Positions 55,214 to 64,000 of a stretch of 64,000 bases of DNA are shown here, in pieces; the stretch's first letter is position 1; every line of letters begins with the position of its first letter. Source of the stretch: Myxococcales bacterium (lineage in GTDB: Bacteria > Myxococcota_A > Polyangia > Palsa-1104 > JAEUJZ01). The translations under genes and the position numbers were made by a program. The notes beneath the pieces were generated by a model. It was not told where the DNA came from. It was given only the letters and a program-made list of their open reading frames with translations, and searched no databases. The stretch covers positions 1 through 64,000 of the forward strand of contig JAEUKA010000040.1 in NCBI GenBank assembly GCA_016794465.1, given 5' to 3'.

Positions 55214-57277
55214 TTAAAACCCGCCTCGCAGTCCTAGCGACGGTAAAATCCAGTTAAAACCCAGCAGCTCCGGTTCCTTCTTTCCGACCGCAACATCTTC
55301 GCTGGCAGGATACGCAAGGTATAGGTTGGTGCGCGAAAAGGTCGCATTGACGACCTCTAGGAAGGCGTGAAGATACCACCTTCGGAAGGTCCACCGCTTA
55401 TCCAGTCGGATGTCTAGCTGGACGTAGTTCGGTAGTCGAATGTTGTTGCGCAGTCCGTCGCTGATGCTGCGGTCCGCAGTCTGCTGTAGCGCCGCACTCG
55501 TGTCTGTCTCTAGCGGCAACAGCGTCTCTGGTCGTCCGGTATTGAACTGTAAGCGCACTCCGGCCACAAAGCCGCGCGGCAAGCGCACCTGCGCCACCAC
55601 TTGCAGCACATGCGTCTGATCGTAATCGGCAGCGCGCACACCACATGGATAGGAACGCTCCGAGCGACTCAACGTATAGGAGATCCAACCGCTCAGCCAG
55701 CCGACGCTGCGGCGCAGCCAGACCTCCATTCCGTATGCTTGACCATCGGCAACCCGAACCAACGTGGCAGTGGTGCCATGCAGAGAAGGAGGAGGCGGTG
55801 CCGCGCAAGCAGAGGAGCCGAGCGGAGGCATGTCGGTCATGTTGGAAAAGCGCTGATGATAACCAGACAGCCGCAGGAGTAGATCGCCCGGGAGTGACAG
55901 CTCTTCGCTGAGGACCGTCGAGCGCGCGCTCTGAAGTCCGAGCTTCAGCGCAAACGTATCGATTCCCGGAAGGAGTACCGGAAACGATGGCGGCTGCTGA
56001 TACACCCCGATCGACGCTTGCATAGACAGCCAGGGAGTCGCCACAAAGCGGAGCTGCGCGCGTGGATCGAACCCGATCAGCGTCTCCTTCCCTACGTGAT
56101 AGATGTCAACGCGACCTCCTGCACTCAGTAGGAGTCGCTGCGGCCACAGAGCAAGCTCACTGTGCAGATAAAAACTGGAAGTGACTCCGACCCGATTCTG
56201 GCCAATCTCTCCCAGCTCATCAGGAGTGGTATCGGGGTCCTTTCCGCTGACTCTGGCCGGACCTTCCGCATTGCGAACAAACGCCAGCGATCGCAGCCCG
56301 ACATCAAAGCGCTCGCCGGAAAAGCGCGCTACTTCGATCTCTGTTCCCACCTGCAAGAGCAGCCGAGGCAGCCGGTAGCGGACAAAGCCACGCACCCCTG
56401 CCATCAGCTTGTCGACCCCACGTCCAGAGACATCACCGGCCTGGTCGTAGCCTCCGTACAGCGCCGCTTCAGCCGACAAGCGCTCACGCTCGCCATGCAG
56501 CCGCAGCTGAGCACGATGAAACATCATCCGCGTACTTTGCGCCGTGGAATACTCCAGGTCCTGGTTAATAGACAGCGCCAGTGCATCATATCCGCCCAGG
56601 ACTTGCAGCGTCAGAAACCGCCAGTCAAGCCGCAGCTGGTAGTCCCAATAATCCAACTCGATGCGATTGTCGATCGCACGCAGCAGCGGCCCCGGATATC
56701 CGTAGTGACCAGATACCGAGATGCGGACTCCTTTGGGAAGGCTCAGCTCAACCAGACCTCCGACATCGTACAGCCGCAAAGACAGATCCAAATGCTGACC
56801 ATCGCCACGTGCCGGCCGCGTGCTTGCAGAGACAATTCCGCCTGCCGCTTTCCCCATCGTCGCATCGTATCCACTTGGAAAAAAGTCGATGCGATCGATC
56901 AGCTCGGAGTGAATCACCCCTCCTCCAATCAGCAGGTGAAACAGCTGAGGCAGACGCATTCCGTCTAGATAAAATCCCGCTGTTCCTGGACTCGCCCCGC
57001 GAATCGACCACAGCGGGAGCCCTGGTAGTGGAGCAACGACCCCAGGCAGTAGCTGAATCACCCGAAACGGATCACCGAGCGTACCCGGCTGAGTACGCAC
57101 CGGCTCACCGCTCACCTCGACCGTCTCACTCACCTTCAGTCGATCAGCGACCACGCGTGCGCCAAAGTGGCTCGCGCCAGAGTCCTCCCCTGCCCGTCCC
57201 TCCAGTCCGGGTGCCTGTGCTTGCGCCCCAGTCATCCACGAGAGGAGCACCCCCAACACGAGTGGACACTTTGCCAC
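55214..57277 (-). CDS. TonB-dependent outer-membrane receptor
   Basis: A 687-residue protein with a signal peptide (LVLGVLLSWMTGAQAQA). The plug domain has VSETVEVSGEP, DPFRVIQLLPGVV, WSIRGASPGTAGFYLDGM, FPSGYDATMGKAAGGIV. The rest is alternating beta strands of a barrel (SLRLYDVGGLVELSLP, LRLDWRFLTLQVLGGYDAL) ending GLRGGF, a Phe-terminal OMP end. No carboxypeptidase-like domain or TonB box is clear. Its ligand is unknown. It is divergent from the 5'-nucleotidase-like gene at 57413. Confidence 0.87.
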   Translation of the reverse strand: MAKCPLVLGVLLSWMTGAQAQAPGLEGRAGEDSGASHFGARVVADRLKVSETVEVSGEPVRTQPGTLGDPFRVIQLLPGVVAPLPGLPLWSIRGASPGTAGFYLDGMRLPQLFHLLIGGGVIHSELIDRIDFFPSGYDATMGKAAGGIVSASTRPARGDGQHLDLSLRLYDVGGLVELSLPKGVRISVSGHYGYPGPLLRAIDNRIELDYWDYQLRLDWRFLTLQVLGGYDALALSINQDLEYSTAQSTRMMFHRAQLRLHGERERLSAEAALYGGYDQAGDVSGRGVDKLMAGVRGFVRYRLPRLLLQVGTEIEVARFSGERFDVGLRSLAFVRNAEGPARVSGKDPDTTPDELGEIGQNRVGVTSSFYLHSELALWPQRLLLSAGGRVDIYHVGKETLIGFDPRAQLRFVATPWLSMQASIGVYQQPPSFPVLLPGIDTFALKLGLQSARSTVLSEELSLPGDLLLRLSGYHQRFSNMTDMPPLGSSACAAPPPPSLHGTTATLVRVADGQAYGMEVWLRRSVGWLSGWISYTLSRSERSYPCGVRAADYDQTHVLQVVAQVRLPRGFVAGVRLQFNTGRPETLLPLETDTSAALQQTADRSISDGLRNNIRLPNYVQLDIRLDKRWTFRRWYLHAFLEVVNATFSRTNLYLAYPASEDVAVGKKEPELLGFNWILPSLGLRGGF

Positions 57278-57412
57278 AGCTTCATATCATCGGGAAAAGG
57301 ACAGCGGAAGTCAGCACTTATTTCGATTCACGCAGTACGATTGTCGTCCGTACAGAAGCGCAGGCGCAAACATTGCGAAGACCCAAGGCAGAGCCGATGT
57401 AGGATGCGCGCC

Positions 57413-58984
57413 ATGACAGACAGAAACCGGACGCTTTCTCGTACTGTACTGACCGCCACCCTCGCGATTTTGGCACAGACCGGCTGTCACCCGGCTCCTC
57501 CTCCTGGACTGCCCAGCGGTGAAGAAACACGGGTGCAGATCATCCACTTTTCGGACTACCACGCACATGCGATTCCGTTCTACAGCGAGCATCGTCCTGA
57601 TCAGGGGGGACTGGCGCGAACGCTGGCCTATATTGCGACCACACGACGGATGAGCTCAAACGTCCTGGCGCTGTCTGGTGGGGACATGTGGAACAGCGGC
57701 ACACCGGCTTGGTCAGACAAGTACTACGATGGCTGTCGTGACTGGCGGTGGCTGGGTGAGTACGTCTCTGTAATGGCGTTTGGGAATCACGATGTCGACT
57801 ACGGCTGGGAGGCACTGCAGCGCTGCCAAAAACAGAGCCAGATTCCGATACTCTCTGGAAACTTGGTCGGCGCCGATGGGAAGCTCCTCCTGGGACATCA
57901 GGGACAGCCGTATGTGGTCCGTCAAGTCGGTGGTGTCAAGATAGGCATGTTCGCACTGTCAGGAAGTGACTTCGTACGCCTGATCAAACCAACCAACTTG
58001 CCAGCAGGAGCCAAGTTCCTCGATCCGATTCCGGCGGCCAAAGAGATCGTGTCTGTACTGCGCGAAAAAGAGCAAGTGGCCGCCGTTGTGTTCATCGGAC
58101 ATCAGGACCGTGAGTCCGATGTTGCGATGGCACAGGCTGTCCCGGGAATTGATCTGATCTTGGGCACGCACTCTCACTACAAAGGGGCGTTTGCACAGAT
58201 TCCTGGCACCACTACGTACTTCATCAGTCCGTACCAATACCTAAGCTATCTGAGCCATGTGGAGCTGACTTTCCGATCCGGGAAGCTGTCCGGAGTCAGC
58301 GGCAAGCTGGTTCGCATGGACTCCCAGCTGCCCCAAGATGCGGAGGTAGCAGCAGAGACACGTCTTATGCAGCAGGATCTCGAAAAAGATCCAAAGTATG
58401 CGCCGCTGTTTCAGGTGATTGGGAGTGCGAGCAGCGAGCTCGACATCGACAACATCGAACAGAATGAATCGCCGCTGGGAAACTTTGTCATGGACATCGC
58501 ACGCGACACGGCGCAGGCGCAGCTGGCTCTGTCTTCGGCAAGCTCGTTCCGTGCGACGATTCCGCCCGGCCCGATCCGCAACGAAGACTATCTGACCGCC
58601 CTGCCCTATAAGAACAAGATCCTCACATTTCAGATGTCGGGGACTCAGGTGCAGGCGCTGCTCGATCTGACGGCCTCTCGCAGAGGCAGTGATCTGTTCG
58701 GAGTCACATCCGGAGTCCGCTTTGTCATCGAAGGGAATCGTGCCACCCAGGTAACGGTTCGCAAGAGTGCCAGCGACGCGCAACAGACTCCCCTGCGCAG
58801 CGATGGAACCTACACCGTGATGGCGACCGACTACATCGCAAACATTGCCACCGGCTACAAAGATCTCTTTGCGCAGGCTCAGCCCGCGAAGGATACCGGC
58901 AAGATAGTCAACGACTCGGTGATCGAGTTCATCCAGAAAAAGAGCCCGGTGTCAGGCCAGCGCGACGGTCGGGTCAAGCCATAA
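57413..58984 (+). CDS. 5'-nucleotidase / cyclic phosphodiesterase-like lipoprotein
   Basis: A 523-residue protein with a lipoprotein signal (LAILAQTGC). The metallophosphatase motifs are complete: IIHFSDYHAH (DxH), LSGGDMWN (GGD), FGNHDVDYG (GNHD), FIGHQDRES and GTHSHY. The C-terminal UshA-type substrate domain includes LPYKNKILTFQMSGTQVQALL. It likely releases phosphate from nucleotides outside the cytoplasm. The ATG at 57404 is an alternative start, and the frame is open further upstream without support. Confidence 0.88.
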   Translation: MTDRNRTLSRTVLTATLAILAQTGCHPAPPPGLPSGEETRVQIIHFSDYHAHAIPFYSEHRPDQGGLARTLAYIATTRRMSSNVLALSGGDMWNSGTPAWSDKYYDGCRDWRWLGEYVSVMAFGNHDVDYGWEALQRCQKQSQIPILSGNLVGADGKLLLGHQGQPYVVRQVGGVKIGMFALSGSDFVRLIKPTNLPAGAKFLDPIPAAKEIVSVLREKEQVAAVVFIGHQDRESDVAMAQAVPGIDLILGTHSHYKGAFAQIPGTTTYFISPYQYLSYLSHVELTFRSGKLSGVSGKLVRMDSQLPQDAEVAAETRLMQQDLEKDPKYAPLFQVIGSASSELDIDNIEQNESPLGNFVMDIARDTAQAQLALSSASSFRATIPPGPIRNEDYLTALPYKNKILTFQMSGTQVQALLDLTASRRGSDLFGVTSGVRFVIEGNRATQVTVRKSASDAQQTPLRSDGTYTVMATDYIANIATGYKDLFAQAQPAKDTGKIVNDSVIEFIQKKSPVSGQRDGRVKP

Positions 58985-59115
58985 TCCCACCAGCCCCGCG
59001 ACCAAGACGCACAATCCCGTTCAGACAGTCCCTCCACAGCACGAAAATCACAGCGGATCTAGCCAGCGCGCAGCGGACTACAGACTGTCCCGCAGCCAAG
59101 TGCTACGCTCAGGGG

Positions 59116-59901
59116 ATGCTCACACTTCACACTGGTGCTCTGTCGATTCTCGCTCTGCTCGTACCGCAGCTTGCCACTGCACAAGAACAACAGCTGCAGC
59201 AGGCGCCTCCCTATGCTCAGCCTCCTCCCTATGCTCAGCCTCCTCCCTATGCTCAGCCTCCTCCCTCCTATGCTCAGCAGCCTCCTCCGGGGTCTTATGC
59301 TCCTCCTCCTCCCTCCTATGCGCCACAGGTTCCGATGGTCGAGCTGCGTTCCACCGATCCGGCGGCCACTCTGTTCATGGTCACAGGCGGCGGCACCCAA
59401 GTGTTCTTTGGTCGCCGGCAGCGCTTCCTTTCACATTACAATGTCTGGAGCCCAGTCTGTCGTACGCCCTGCGGAGTTCCGTTTGATCCAAACGGGCTGT
59501 ATCAAGTGCGCGGACTGCGCATCAATGCGTCTTCCACCTTTGTGCTGCCCCAGACAAGCTTCGTCACCCTAGACGTTGATGCAGGTCACCACGGTCCACG
59601 CGTTGGCGGAGTCCTCCTTACGACCTTCGGCAGCATCTCTACCGTGCTCGGCATCGTGTTTACCGGCGTAAGCTTTGCGGTAGGCAATCGGGACGCCACC
59701 ACCGGTATCAAATCGGGAGCTTCACCGGGATTCCTGACTGCTGGGGTCACCATGTTGGGAATCGGTGGCGCGATGATGGCCGGCGGTATCACCATGCTGG
59801 TCCTATCGCGTACCACCGTGCGGATTTTGGGTGGTTCACGGCTGGCCGAAGGTCGAAACCCACTGCGCCTCGCGCTGCGCGCCGATGGACTTCACTTCTA
59901 G
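59116..59901 (+). CDS. Membrane protein with PPPYAQ repeats
   Basis: A 261-residue protein with a signal peptide (LSILALLVPQLATAQ). Residues about 30-70 are PPPYAQ repeats coded by an 18-bp DNA unit in tandem. A beta-rich domain (MVELRSTDPAATLFMVTGGG, CRTPCGVPFDP) resembles a PEGA-like fold. Two membrane helices follow (TFGSISTVLGIVFTGVSF, TMLGIGGAMMAGGITML). I do not recognise a named function. Confidence 0.75.
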   Translation: MLTLHTGALSILALLVPQLATAQEQQLQQAPPYAQPPPYAQPPPYAQPPPSYAQQPPPGSYAPPPPSYAPQVPMVELRSTDPAATLFMVTGGGTQVFFGRRQRFLSHYNVWSPVCRTPCGVPFDPNGLYQVRGLRINASSTFVLPQTSFVTLDVDAGHHGPRVGGVLLTTFGSISTVLGIVFTGVSFAVGNRDATTGIKSGASPGFLTAGVTMLGIGGAMMAGGITMLVLSRTTVRILGGSRLAEGRNPLRLALRADGLHF

Positions 59902-60253
59902 CGGACAATCTGCCAACCAAATCGGCACAGCACGTTGTGACCAGTAGATAGGGAGCAAGGGCCACTGCGCGCAATCGTCCGCAGTATCCCAGGGCGCACC
60001 CGCCAGCCAGCTTTCCGACGGAAGCTTCGCACGGTCAGAGCTTCATCGGTCAATAAGTGCATGAATTGCTTGACAAATCCGGCCCTGCGGTATCTCAATG
60101 ATGCACCCTTGTCGCTTACTCATCGCATTTGCTCGTTGATTCACGCTACATCCCTCACGCTGTCATTCCTCAGCGTGGACTTGGGACTTGATGAGGCAGA
60201 TCTGGCAAGGAATCACGTTCCCACAACCTAAACCCAATAAGGAGAACTGAACC
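59902..60253 (+). promoter_or_regulatory. Gene-free leader of the 60254 gene with a possible promoter
   Basis: No convincing gene lies in these 352 bp. TTGACA at 60070-60075 is followed by TATCTC at 60091-60096, with a short 15-bp spacer, so the pairing is weak. TAAGGAG just upstream serves the ATG at 60254. The remaining stretch has no structure I can support. Confidence 0.3.
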
Positions 60254-60811
60254 ATGGCTGGAAAAAAGACCGTTGGAGCTGCTGCACTCGATATCACCGC
60301 GCTGTTTGAGCAGGAGCTGCAAGCGCGCAATGAGGATCTTCGCCGTCAAGCTGCGGTGACCATGTTTGTGAAGCTACGGCCCAGCAACAAGGTCAGTGTC
60401 GAGGAGTTCCTCAGTGGACTGAAGCAGCACAAGGATGTGTGGTCGGTGGTTTCGACCATGGGAATCCTGGACTTCGCCTCGACGCTGACCGGTGGACCGA
60501 AGGAGTCGGAGCCGAAGGCGGCCAAGGCAGCCAAGGGTGGCAAGCGCACCCGCCTCAGCGAGGCGCAGAAGAACTCGCTGAAGGGACTGATTGTGAATGT
60601 CCTGGCGGGTGTCAAGGACGGACTCAGCCGCGCCGAGATCGCCAGCCACAGCAATGAGGATCTCCTCGGCAACATCGGCGTCAACCGCGATGATCTGGCC
60701 GACAAGCTCCGCCAGCCGCTCGGTGAGCTGGTTCGCGAGAACAAGATCCACACCGTTGGCGAGAAGCGCCTAATGAAGTACTTCGCCGGCCCAGACGCCA
60801 AAAAGAAGTAG
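60254..60811 (+). CDS. Unknown basic protein with a winged-helix-like C-terminus
   Basis: A 185-residue protein with an N-terminal helical part (LDITALFEQELQARNEDLRRQ), a Lys/Ala linker (EPKAAKAAKGGKRTRLSEAQ) and a C-terminal part (DGLSRAEIASHSNEDLLGN, LADKLRQPLGELVRENKIHTV) that reads like a winged helix with a basic wing. It may bind DNA. A TAAGGAG site lies 8 bp before the ATG. The family is not recognised. Confidence 0.75.
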   Translation: MAGKKTVGAAALDITALFEQELQARNEDLRRQAAVTMFVKLRPSNKVSVEEFLSGLKQHKDVWSVVSTMGILDFASTLTGGPKESEPKAAKAAKGGKRTRLSEAQKNSLKGLIVNVLAGVKDGLSRAEIASHSNEDLLGNIGVNRDDLADKLRQPLGELVRENKIHTVGEKRLMKYFAGPDAKKK

Positions 60812-60819
60812 CCCTCCCA

Positions 60820-60839
60820 AGTCCTCCTTCAGGAGGACT
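60820..60839. terminator. Hairpin between convergent genes
   Basis: AGTCCTCCT and AGGAGGACT form a perfect stem with a tiny loop, filling the gap between the plus-strand stop at 60811 and the minus-strand stop at 60839. It can act on both strands. There is no clear T-tract. Confidence 0.6.
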
Positions 60840-61279
60840 CAGCTTCTCTGCTGCTGCAGCTGCCGCTCTACTCCCTGTAGGACCAAGCCAAACACCCGCT
60901 TCACTCCGAGTGCGAACAGCGGGCCCAGACCGGGAATCAGCGACACAAACTCGCAGCGCCAGGTTACCTTGGTTCCTCCCTCCTCCTGTTCAAACAAGAC
61001 CTCCCCATCGTGATCGCGAAAGGGTCCACCACCGCGCACGATCCGATACTTCATGCGATGCGGAGGCTCGAACACCGTAACCTCTTCTGCGACCATCTCA
61101 ATCCCCGCGACCTGAATGTGCCGCACACAGCCGACCCCATCTGCGGTAGGCGTTCCTTCCGGGTCAAGCGTGATCTTTCCAGCGCCCAAAAATCGCACCC
61201 AGCCCCGATGATCGGTGTAGCAGGCCCACACCTTCTCGATCGGAGCAGAGATTCGTCGCACCACTTCTACCTTCTGCAT
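60839..61279 (-). CDS. SRPBCC (polyketide cyclase/Bet v1-like) family protein
   Basis: A 146-residue protein: VEVVRRISAPIEKVWACYTD, then GWVRFLGAG, EVTVFEPPHRMKYRIV, GEVLFEQEEGGTKVTWRCEF and a C-terminal helix (LFALGVKRVFGLVLQGVERQ). This is the SRPBCC lipid- or ligand-binding cavity fold. The start at 61279 begins directly with the family's first strand. No ligand can be named. Confidence 0.8.
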   Translation of the reverse strand: MQKVEVVRRISAPIEKVWACYTDHRGWVRFLGAGKITLDPEGTPTADGVGCVRHIQVAGIEMVAEEVTVFEPPHRMKYRIVRGGGPFRDHDGEVLFEQEEGGTKVTWRCEFVSLIPGLGPLFALGVKRVFGLVLQGVERQLQQQRS

Positions 61280-61388
61280 GGTCCGCATCATACTCGAGGC
61301 CAGCTGCATCCATCCGGTCTTTGCAAACAGACAGGAGTCTGGATCTCCGGGCTTGCCTTGCCAGGTCAAGTTGTGGTCGATTGCAGAG

Positions 61389-61703
61389 ATGTCTCCTGAC
61401 GTGTTTGCGATTCTGCCGGATGTGGTCTGGTACTTGACCCAGAACGGTCGCGATATGTGGTGTCGCGTGCCCTATGGATTTTTCTTCTCTTCAGCAGAAG
61501 CGGCGGCGGCGTTTGCCCCCTTGATGCACTCTGTCTATGAGCTGCAGCCGACCGGAGTACCCGCCAAAGAGCTGGTGTCTCCGGAAGGACTCGCGGTGAT
61601 GAGAGAACTCAACGTCACGCGCATTTTCCTCGACCCGCAGATCGACCCGGCGACTGGTGAGGTGTTCGGTCGAATCCTCCGCATCGCCAACGAAGCGAAC
61701 TAA
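61389..61703 (+). CDS. Small unknown protein
   Basis: A 104-residue protein (MSPDVFAILPDVVWYLTQNG ... FFFSSAEAAAAFAPLMHSV ... VTRIFLDPQIDPATGEVFGR). No signal or membrane helix. The frame is open upstream, but that part overlaps the SRPBCC start on the other strand, so the ATG at 61389 is preferred, with AGAG upstream. The family is not recognised. Confidence 0.6.
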   Translation: MSPDVFAILPDVVWYLTQNGRDMWCRVPYGFFFSSAEAAAAFAPLMHSVYELQPTGVPAKELVSPEGLAVMRELNVTRIFLDPQIDPATGEVFGRILRIANEAN

Positions 61704-61966
61704 TATCGCACCTTCCTTTCGAGGCCACCGCACGCACCTCGGGCTGCGATCGCGCAACCAGCTACAGATGACGATTGCGCCCACGCCGCCGATCGTGTCA
61801 CCGTACACTCTGACTTGGGGGGGAACAGAGTCGGCTCTGTGTGCGTGTGTCCCAGAGCCACCGACACGGCAGAGTATTCCGTCGAAGCATTCCATCATGT
61901 CGACTTGCAGCCGATACCCGTTCCCACCGCAAGGAGGTCCACCTGCACCAGCCTAAGGAGTGACGG

Positions 61967-62848
61967 ATGATTGCACGTATCAAGCGCCTCGTGGCATCAA
62001 GAGCCTTCCAATATCTGATCGTAATTCTGATTGTGATTAGCTCGATTGCCGTCGGAATTGAGGTTGATCCGGTGGCGGAGTCGGTGACGCCTCAGCTGAT
62101 CCGACTCCGCAACCTGATCACGGCTCTGTTCTTGATCGAGATCGGTCTGAAGCTGGTTGCAGAGTGGCCCCGACCGTGGCGCTTCTTTCGAGATCCCTGG
62201 CAGGTGTTTGACTTTGTGGTGGTGGGAATGTGCGTCATTCCCGGCCTCGCAGCGACGGCTCCCGTGCTTCGGCTGGGACGGATTCTGCGGGCGCTGCGCA
62301 TGATTACGATCTTGCCGGAGCTGCGCACGATCGTGTCTGCGCTGATGAACAGCTTACCGCGAGTCTCTTACGTGGGACTGCTGCTGTTCCTGCACTTCTT
62401 CGTCTATTCCGTGCTGGGAGTGGGGCTATTTGGGAAGAATGATCCTGGGCACTTTGGCTCGCTGCTCCGCGCGGCGCTGACTCTGTTCTCGGTGATCACG
62501 CTAGAGGGCTGGGTCGAGCTTATGTACACGCAGATGCTCGGCTCCGCAGATCATGCCTCGAACCTGCCCATGCTTGGATCTGTGTCCCATGCCGAGCCAG
62601 TGTGGGCGCCGCTGTACTTTGTGACATTCATCCTGCTGGGAACGATGATCATCATGAACCTGTTTGTCGGTGTCATCGTCAACGGAGTCCAAGAAGCCAG
62701 CGACGAGAGCAAGGACATGAAGGAGAACGGTCAGCGAGTCAACCAGACAGTCTCGAGCGCGAATCCAGAGCGACTCGCGATGCTTGAAGAGAAGCTGTCG
62801 GGAGTCCTAGAGGAAATCAAAGAGCTACGCAAGAATGCAAGCGCGTAG
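61967..62848 (+). CDS. Voltage-gated-type cation channel (BacNav-like ion transporter)
   Basis: A 293-residue protein with six membrane segments. S4 is LRLGRILRALRMITIL with Arg at every third place. The pore helix and selectivity filter read FSVITLEGWVEL; NaChBac-type channels have TLESW, so Gly replaces Ser. S6 (FILLGTMIIMNLFVGVIVNGV) is followed by a C-terminal coiled coil (RLAMLEEKLSGVLEEIKELRK), as in tetrameric BacNav channels. AAGGAG precedes the ATG. The ion is inferred as Na+ or Ca2+ from the Glu ring. Confidence 0.87.
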   Translation: MIARIKRLVASRAFQYLIVILIVISSIAVGIEVDPVAESVTPQLIRLRNLITALFLIEIGLKLVAEWPRPWRFFRDPWQVFDFVVVGMCVIPGLAATAPVLRLGRILRALRMITILPELRTIVSALMNSLPRVSYVGLLLFLHFFVYSVLGVGLFGKNDPGHFGSLLRAALTLFSVITLEGWVELMYTQMLGSADHASNLPMLGSVSHAEPVWAPLYFVTFILLGTMIIMNLFVGVIVNGVQEASDESKDMKENGQRVNQTVSSANPERLAMLEEKLSGVLEEIKELRKNASA

Positions 62849-62877
62849 ACTATCGGCTTACAAGGTTTTTGATCTTC

Positions 62878-63996
62878 TCAGTTGCTATCGAGCGAGCGGA
62901 CCAGATCTTCTCCGCTCAGCTTGTCTGCTGCCAGTCCGGTGAAGTACTGCATCAGTCCGGCCTGCTCATAGCGCGGCAGAATGCGCGGGCTCATCAGCCC
63001 AATCTCACGCAGGTTGGGAATCAGTCGCGAGAACATCACCCGACGGAACTGTACCATTCCCGGCGCGCGGCTGACCATCTGTCGCCACTGCTCCCGCGAC
63101 ATCGTTCCTTCCGCCCACTCCTCGAATACTTCGTACGCCATGAAGCGATTGCGCATCAGCAGCGCGACTTCCAGTGCCCAGTCCTCCCGCTCCTGCCGCT
63201 CGCTCTCGCTGAGCTCATTTTTGATGTGATCACGCAGAGCCAGCACTCCGTAATGGACATGGCGCGCTTCATCCTGAATCACCATCTTCAGGAGCTGCTT
63301 GAGCAGAGGTTCCTTGGTCAGCTTGTAGACGACTCCGAACGCGCCGAGCGCCAGGCCTTCGACCATGATCTGCATGCCTAAGAACTTCAGATCCCAGCGT
63401 GAGTCCGCCATCAGCGCATCAATGATCACAAACAGATTGTCATTGACCTGATACAGCTTGCCTAACTTCTGGGTAAGGTAACGGTGGAACACCTCGACAT
63501 GGCGTCCTTCGTCCATCACTTGGGTCGCACCGTAGAGCTTCCCGTCGAAGAACTGCACTGCCTCGGTCACCTGCGCCGCCGCAAACAGAGCCCCCTGCTC
63601 GCCATGCAGAAACTGGCTGAGCATCCACGCAGTGACACTATACAGAAGTCTCTGTCGCTCTTTATCCGAGAGGCGAATTCCCGCCACATGCAGATCATCC
63701 CAGCCGATGAAGTCTTCGGGAATCAACGGCACTTCAGGATTCTCTGGATCGACACTGATCTGCCACGGCAGCATATCGGCATCCCACTGCCCTTGCTTGG
63801 CGCGCTGATACAAGACCTGCATCTCGGGATGATCCGCCGGATACGTAAAGTCAAAGTGAGCGCTGTGGGAAGCCTGCACTTTGCTCGGCACTCCTTGCTT
63901 GCCACGCTTCCACACAAGACCACGCACCCCCGACGGACCCAGCGACAACAGGACCCGGGGATCTCGGATCTCCCGCAGCAGACTCAGTGTCTCCAC
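62878..63996 (-). CDS. Ferritin-like diiron protein (start uncertain at the window edge)
   Basis: A protein of at least 372 residues with a four-helix ferritin-like core. Iron-ligand motifs are visible: QVTEAVQFF then DEGRHVEVFHRY (ExxH), and MVEGLALGAFG then QDEARHVHYG (ExxH). This pattern is shared by R2-like and AurF-like oxygenases. The GTG at 63996 is a possible start, but the frame is open to the edge at 64000, so the true start may lie outside. The product could be an N-oxygenase, desaturase-like enzyme or related oxidase; the substrate is unknown. Confidence 0.8.
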   Translation of the reverse strand: METLSLLREIRDPRVLLSLGPSGVRGLVWKRGKQGVPSKVQASHSAHFDFTYPADHPEMQVLYQRAKQGQWDADMLPWQISVDPENPEVPLIPEDFIGWDDLHVAGIRLSDKERQRLLYSVTAWMLSQFLHGEQGALFAAAQVTEAVQFFDGKLYGATQVMDEGRHVEVFHRYLTQKLGKLYQVNDNLFVIIDALMADSRWDLKFLGMQIMVEGLALGAFGVVYKLTKEPLLKQLLKMVIQDEARHVHYGVLALRDHIKNELSESERQEREDWALEVALLMRNRFMAYEVFEEWAEGTMSREQWRQMVSRAPGMVQFRRVMFSRLIPNLREIGLMSPRILPRYEQAGLMQYFTGLAADKLSGEDLVRSLDSN

Positions 63997-64000
63997 CGCT

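Noticed and set aside
61657..61956. 99-codon plus-strand frame before the channel gene
   Set aside because: It begins inside the 61389 gene in another frame, has no ribosome site and has a Pro/Ser/Cys-rich composition unlike a folded protein. The stretch 61704-61966 shows nothing else I can support.

Overview
The window is GC-rich bacterial DNA that most resembles a myxobacterium or close relative (Myxococcota, formerly Deltaproteobacteria). The reasons are the myxococcal-type cysteine-rich repeats in a large lipoprotein, the many lipoproteins and secreted repeat proteins, a CZB protein, a ClpX paralogue, an adaptor-domain protein of a kind common in social and multicellular bacteria, and Pro/Ala/Ser-rich linkers. 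No rRNA is present, so the placement is an inference.

Layout. (1) 1-13.0 kb, minus strand: cell-surface and envelope proteins. These are a giant protein of about 106-residue Fn3-like modules (cut by the left edge), an M48 lipoprotein protease with an SH3 partner, a Cys-repeat/IPT/beta-propeller lipoprotein, and an alpha-2-macroglobulin with a small membrane protein. (2) 13.2-33.6 kb, plus strand: a type VI secretion system in two blocks. Block one is a degenerate adenylate-forming-family protein, an IglI/TssA-like protein with a poly-Ser linker, and a TssG-like protein with a long Pro/Ala leader. Block two is tssB, tssC, hcp, tssK, tssE, a VgrG base protein, a separate VgrG spike protein, tssF, tssL, an unknown gene, tssM, tssJ, a YqhA-family membrane protein and a PAAR-like tip. 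No ClpV (TssH) gene lies in the window. (3) 33.6-38 kb: an anti-sigma/ECF sigma pair, a divergent metzincin lipoprotein, an N-acetylmuramoyl-alanine amidase and an AraC regulator. (4) 38-46.3 kb: mostly metabolic and core genes: a GH13 amylase lipoprotein, pyruvate kinase, PcnB-like nucleotidyltransferase, tRNA-Pro(GGG), a ClpX-like ATPase without a zinc finger and a long-chain acyl-CoA synthetase. (5) 46.3-49.1 kb: an unusual inner-membrane protein with an apparent death-like adaptor domain and a TRADD-N-like domain, a 22-bp tandem array with dyad symmetry, an unknown gene and a short element bounded by 18-bp inverted repeats. (6) 49.1-64 kb: MetH, a von Willebrand A lipoprotein, a standalone CZB zinc-binding protein, a TonB-dependent receptor, a 5'-nucleotidase-like lipoprotein, several small proteins, a voltage-gated-type cation channel and a ferritin-like diiron protein at the right edge.

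The T6SS genes form a coherent machine: sheath (TssB/C), tube (Hcp), baseplate (TssE/F/G/K), spike (split VgrG plus PAAR-like tip) and membrane complex (TssJ/L/M). The main oddities are the split spike, the missing ClpV, the degenerate ANL protein coupled to the IglI/TssA-like gene, repeated TLIL motifs in the TssG leader, a four-cysteine helical face in TssM, hairpins on both sides of hcp, and a YqhA gene inside the operon. The adaptor-domain membrane protein at 46.4-47.8 kb is the other leading candidate for undescribed biology. Functional calls rest on motif recognition by eye; no homology search was run.
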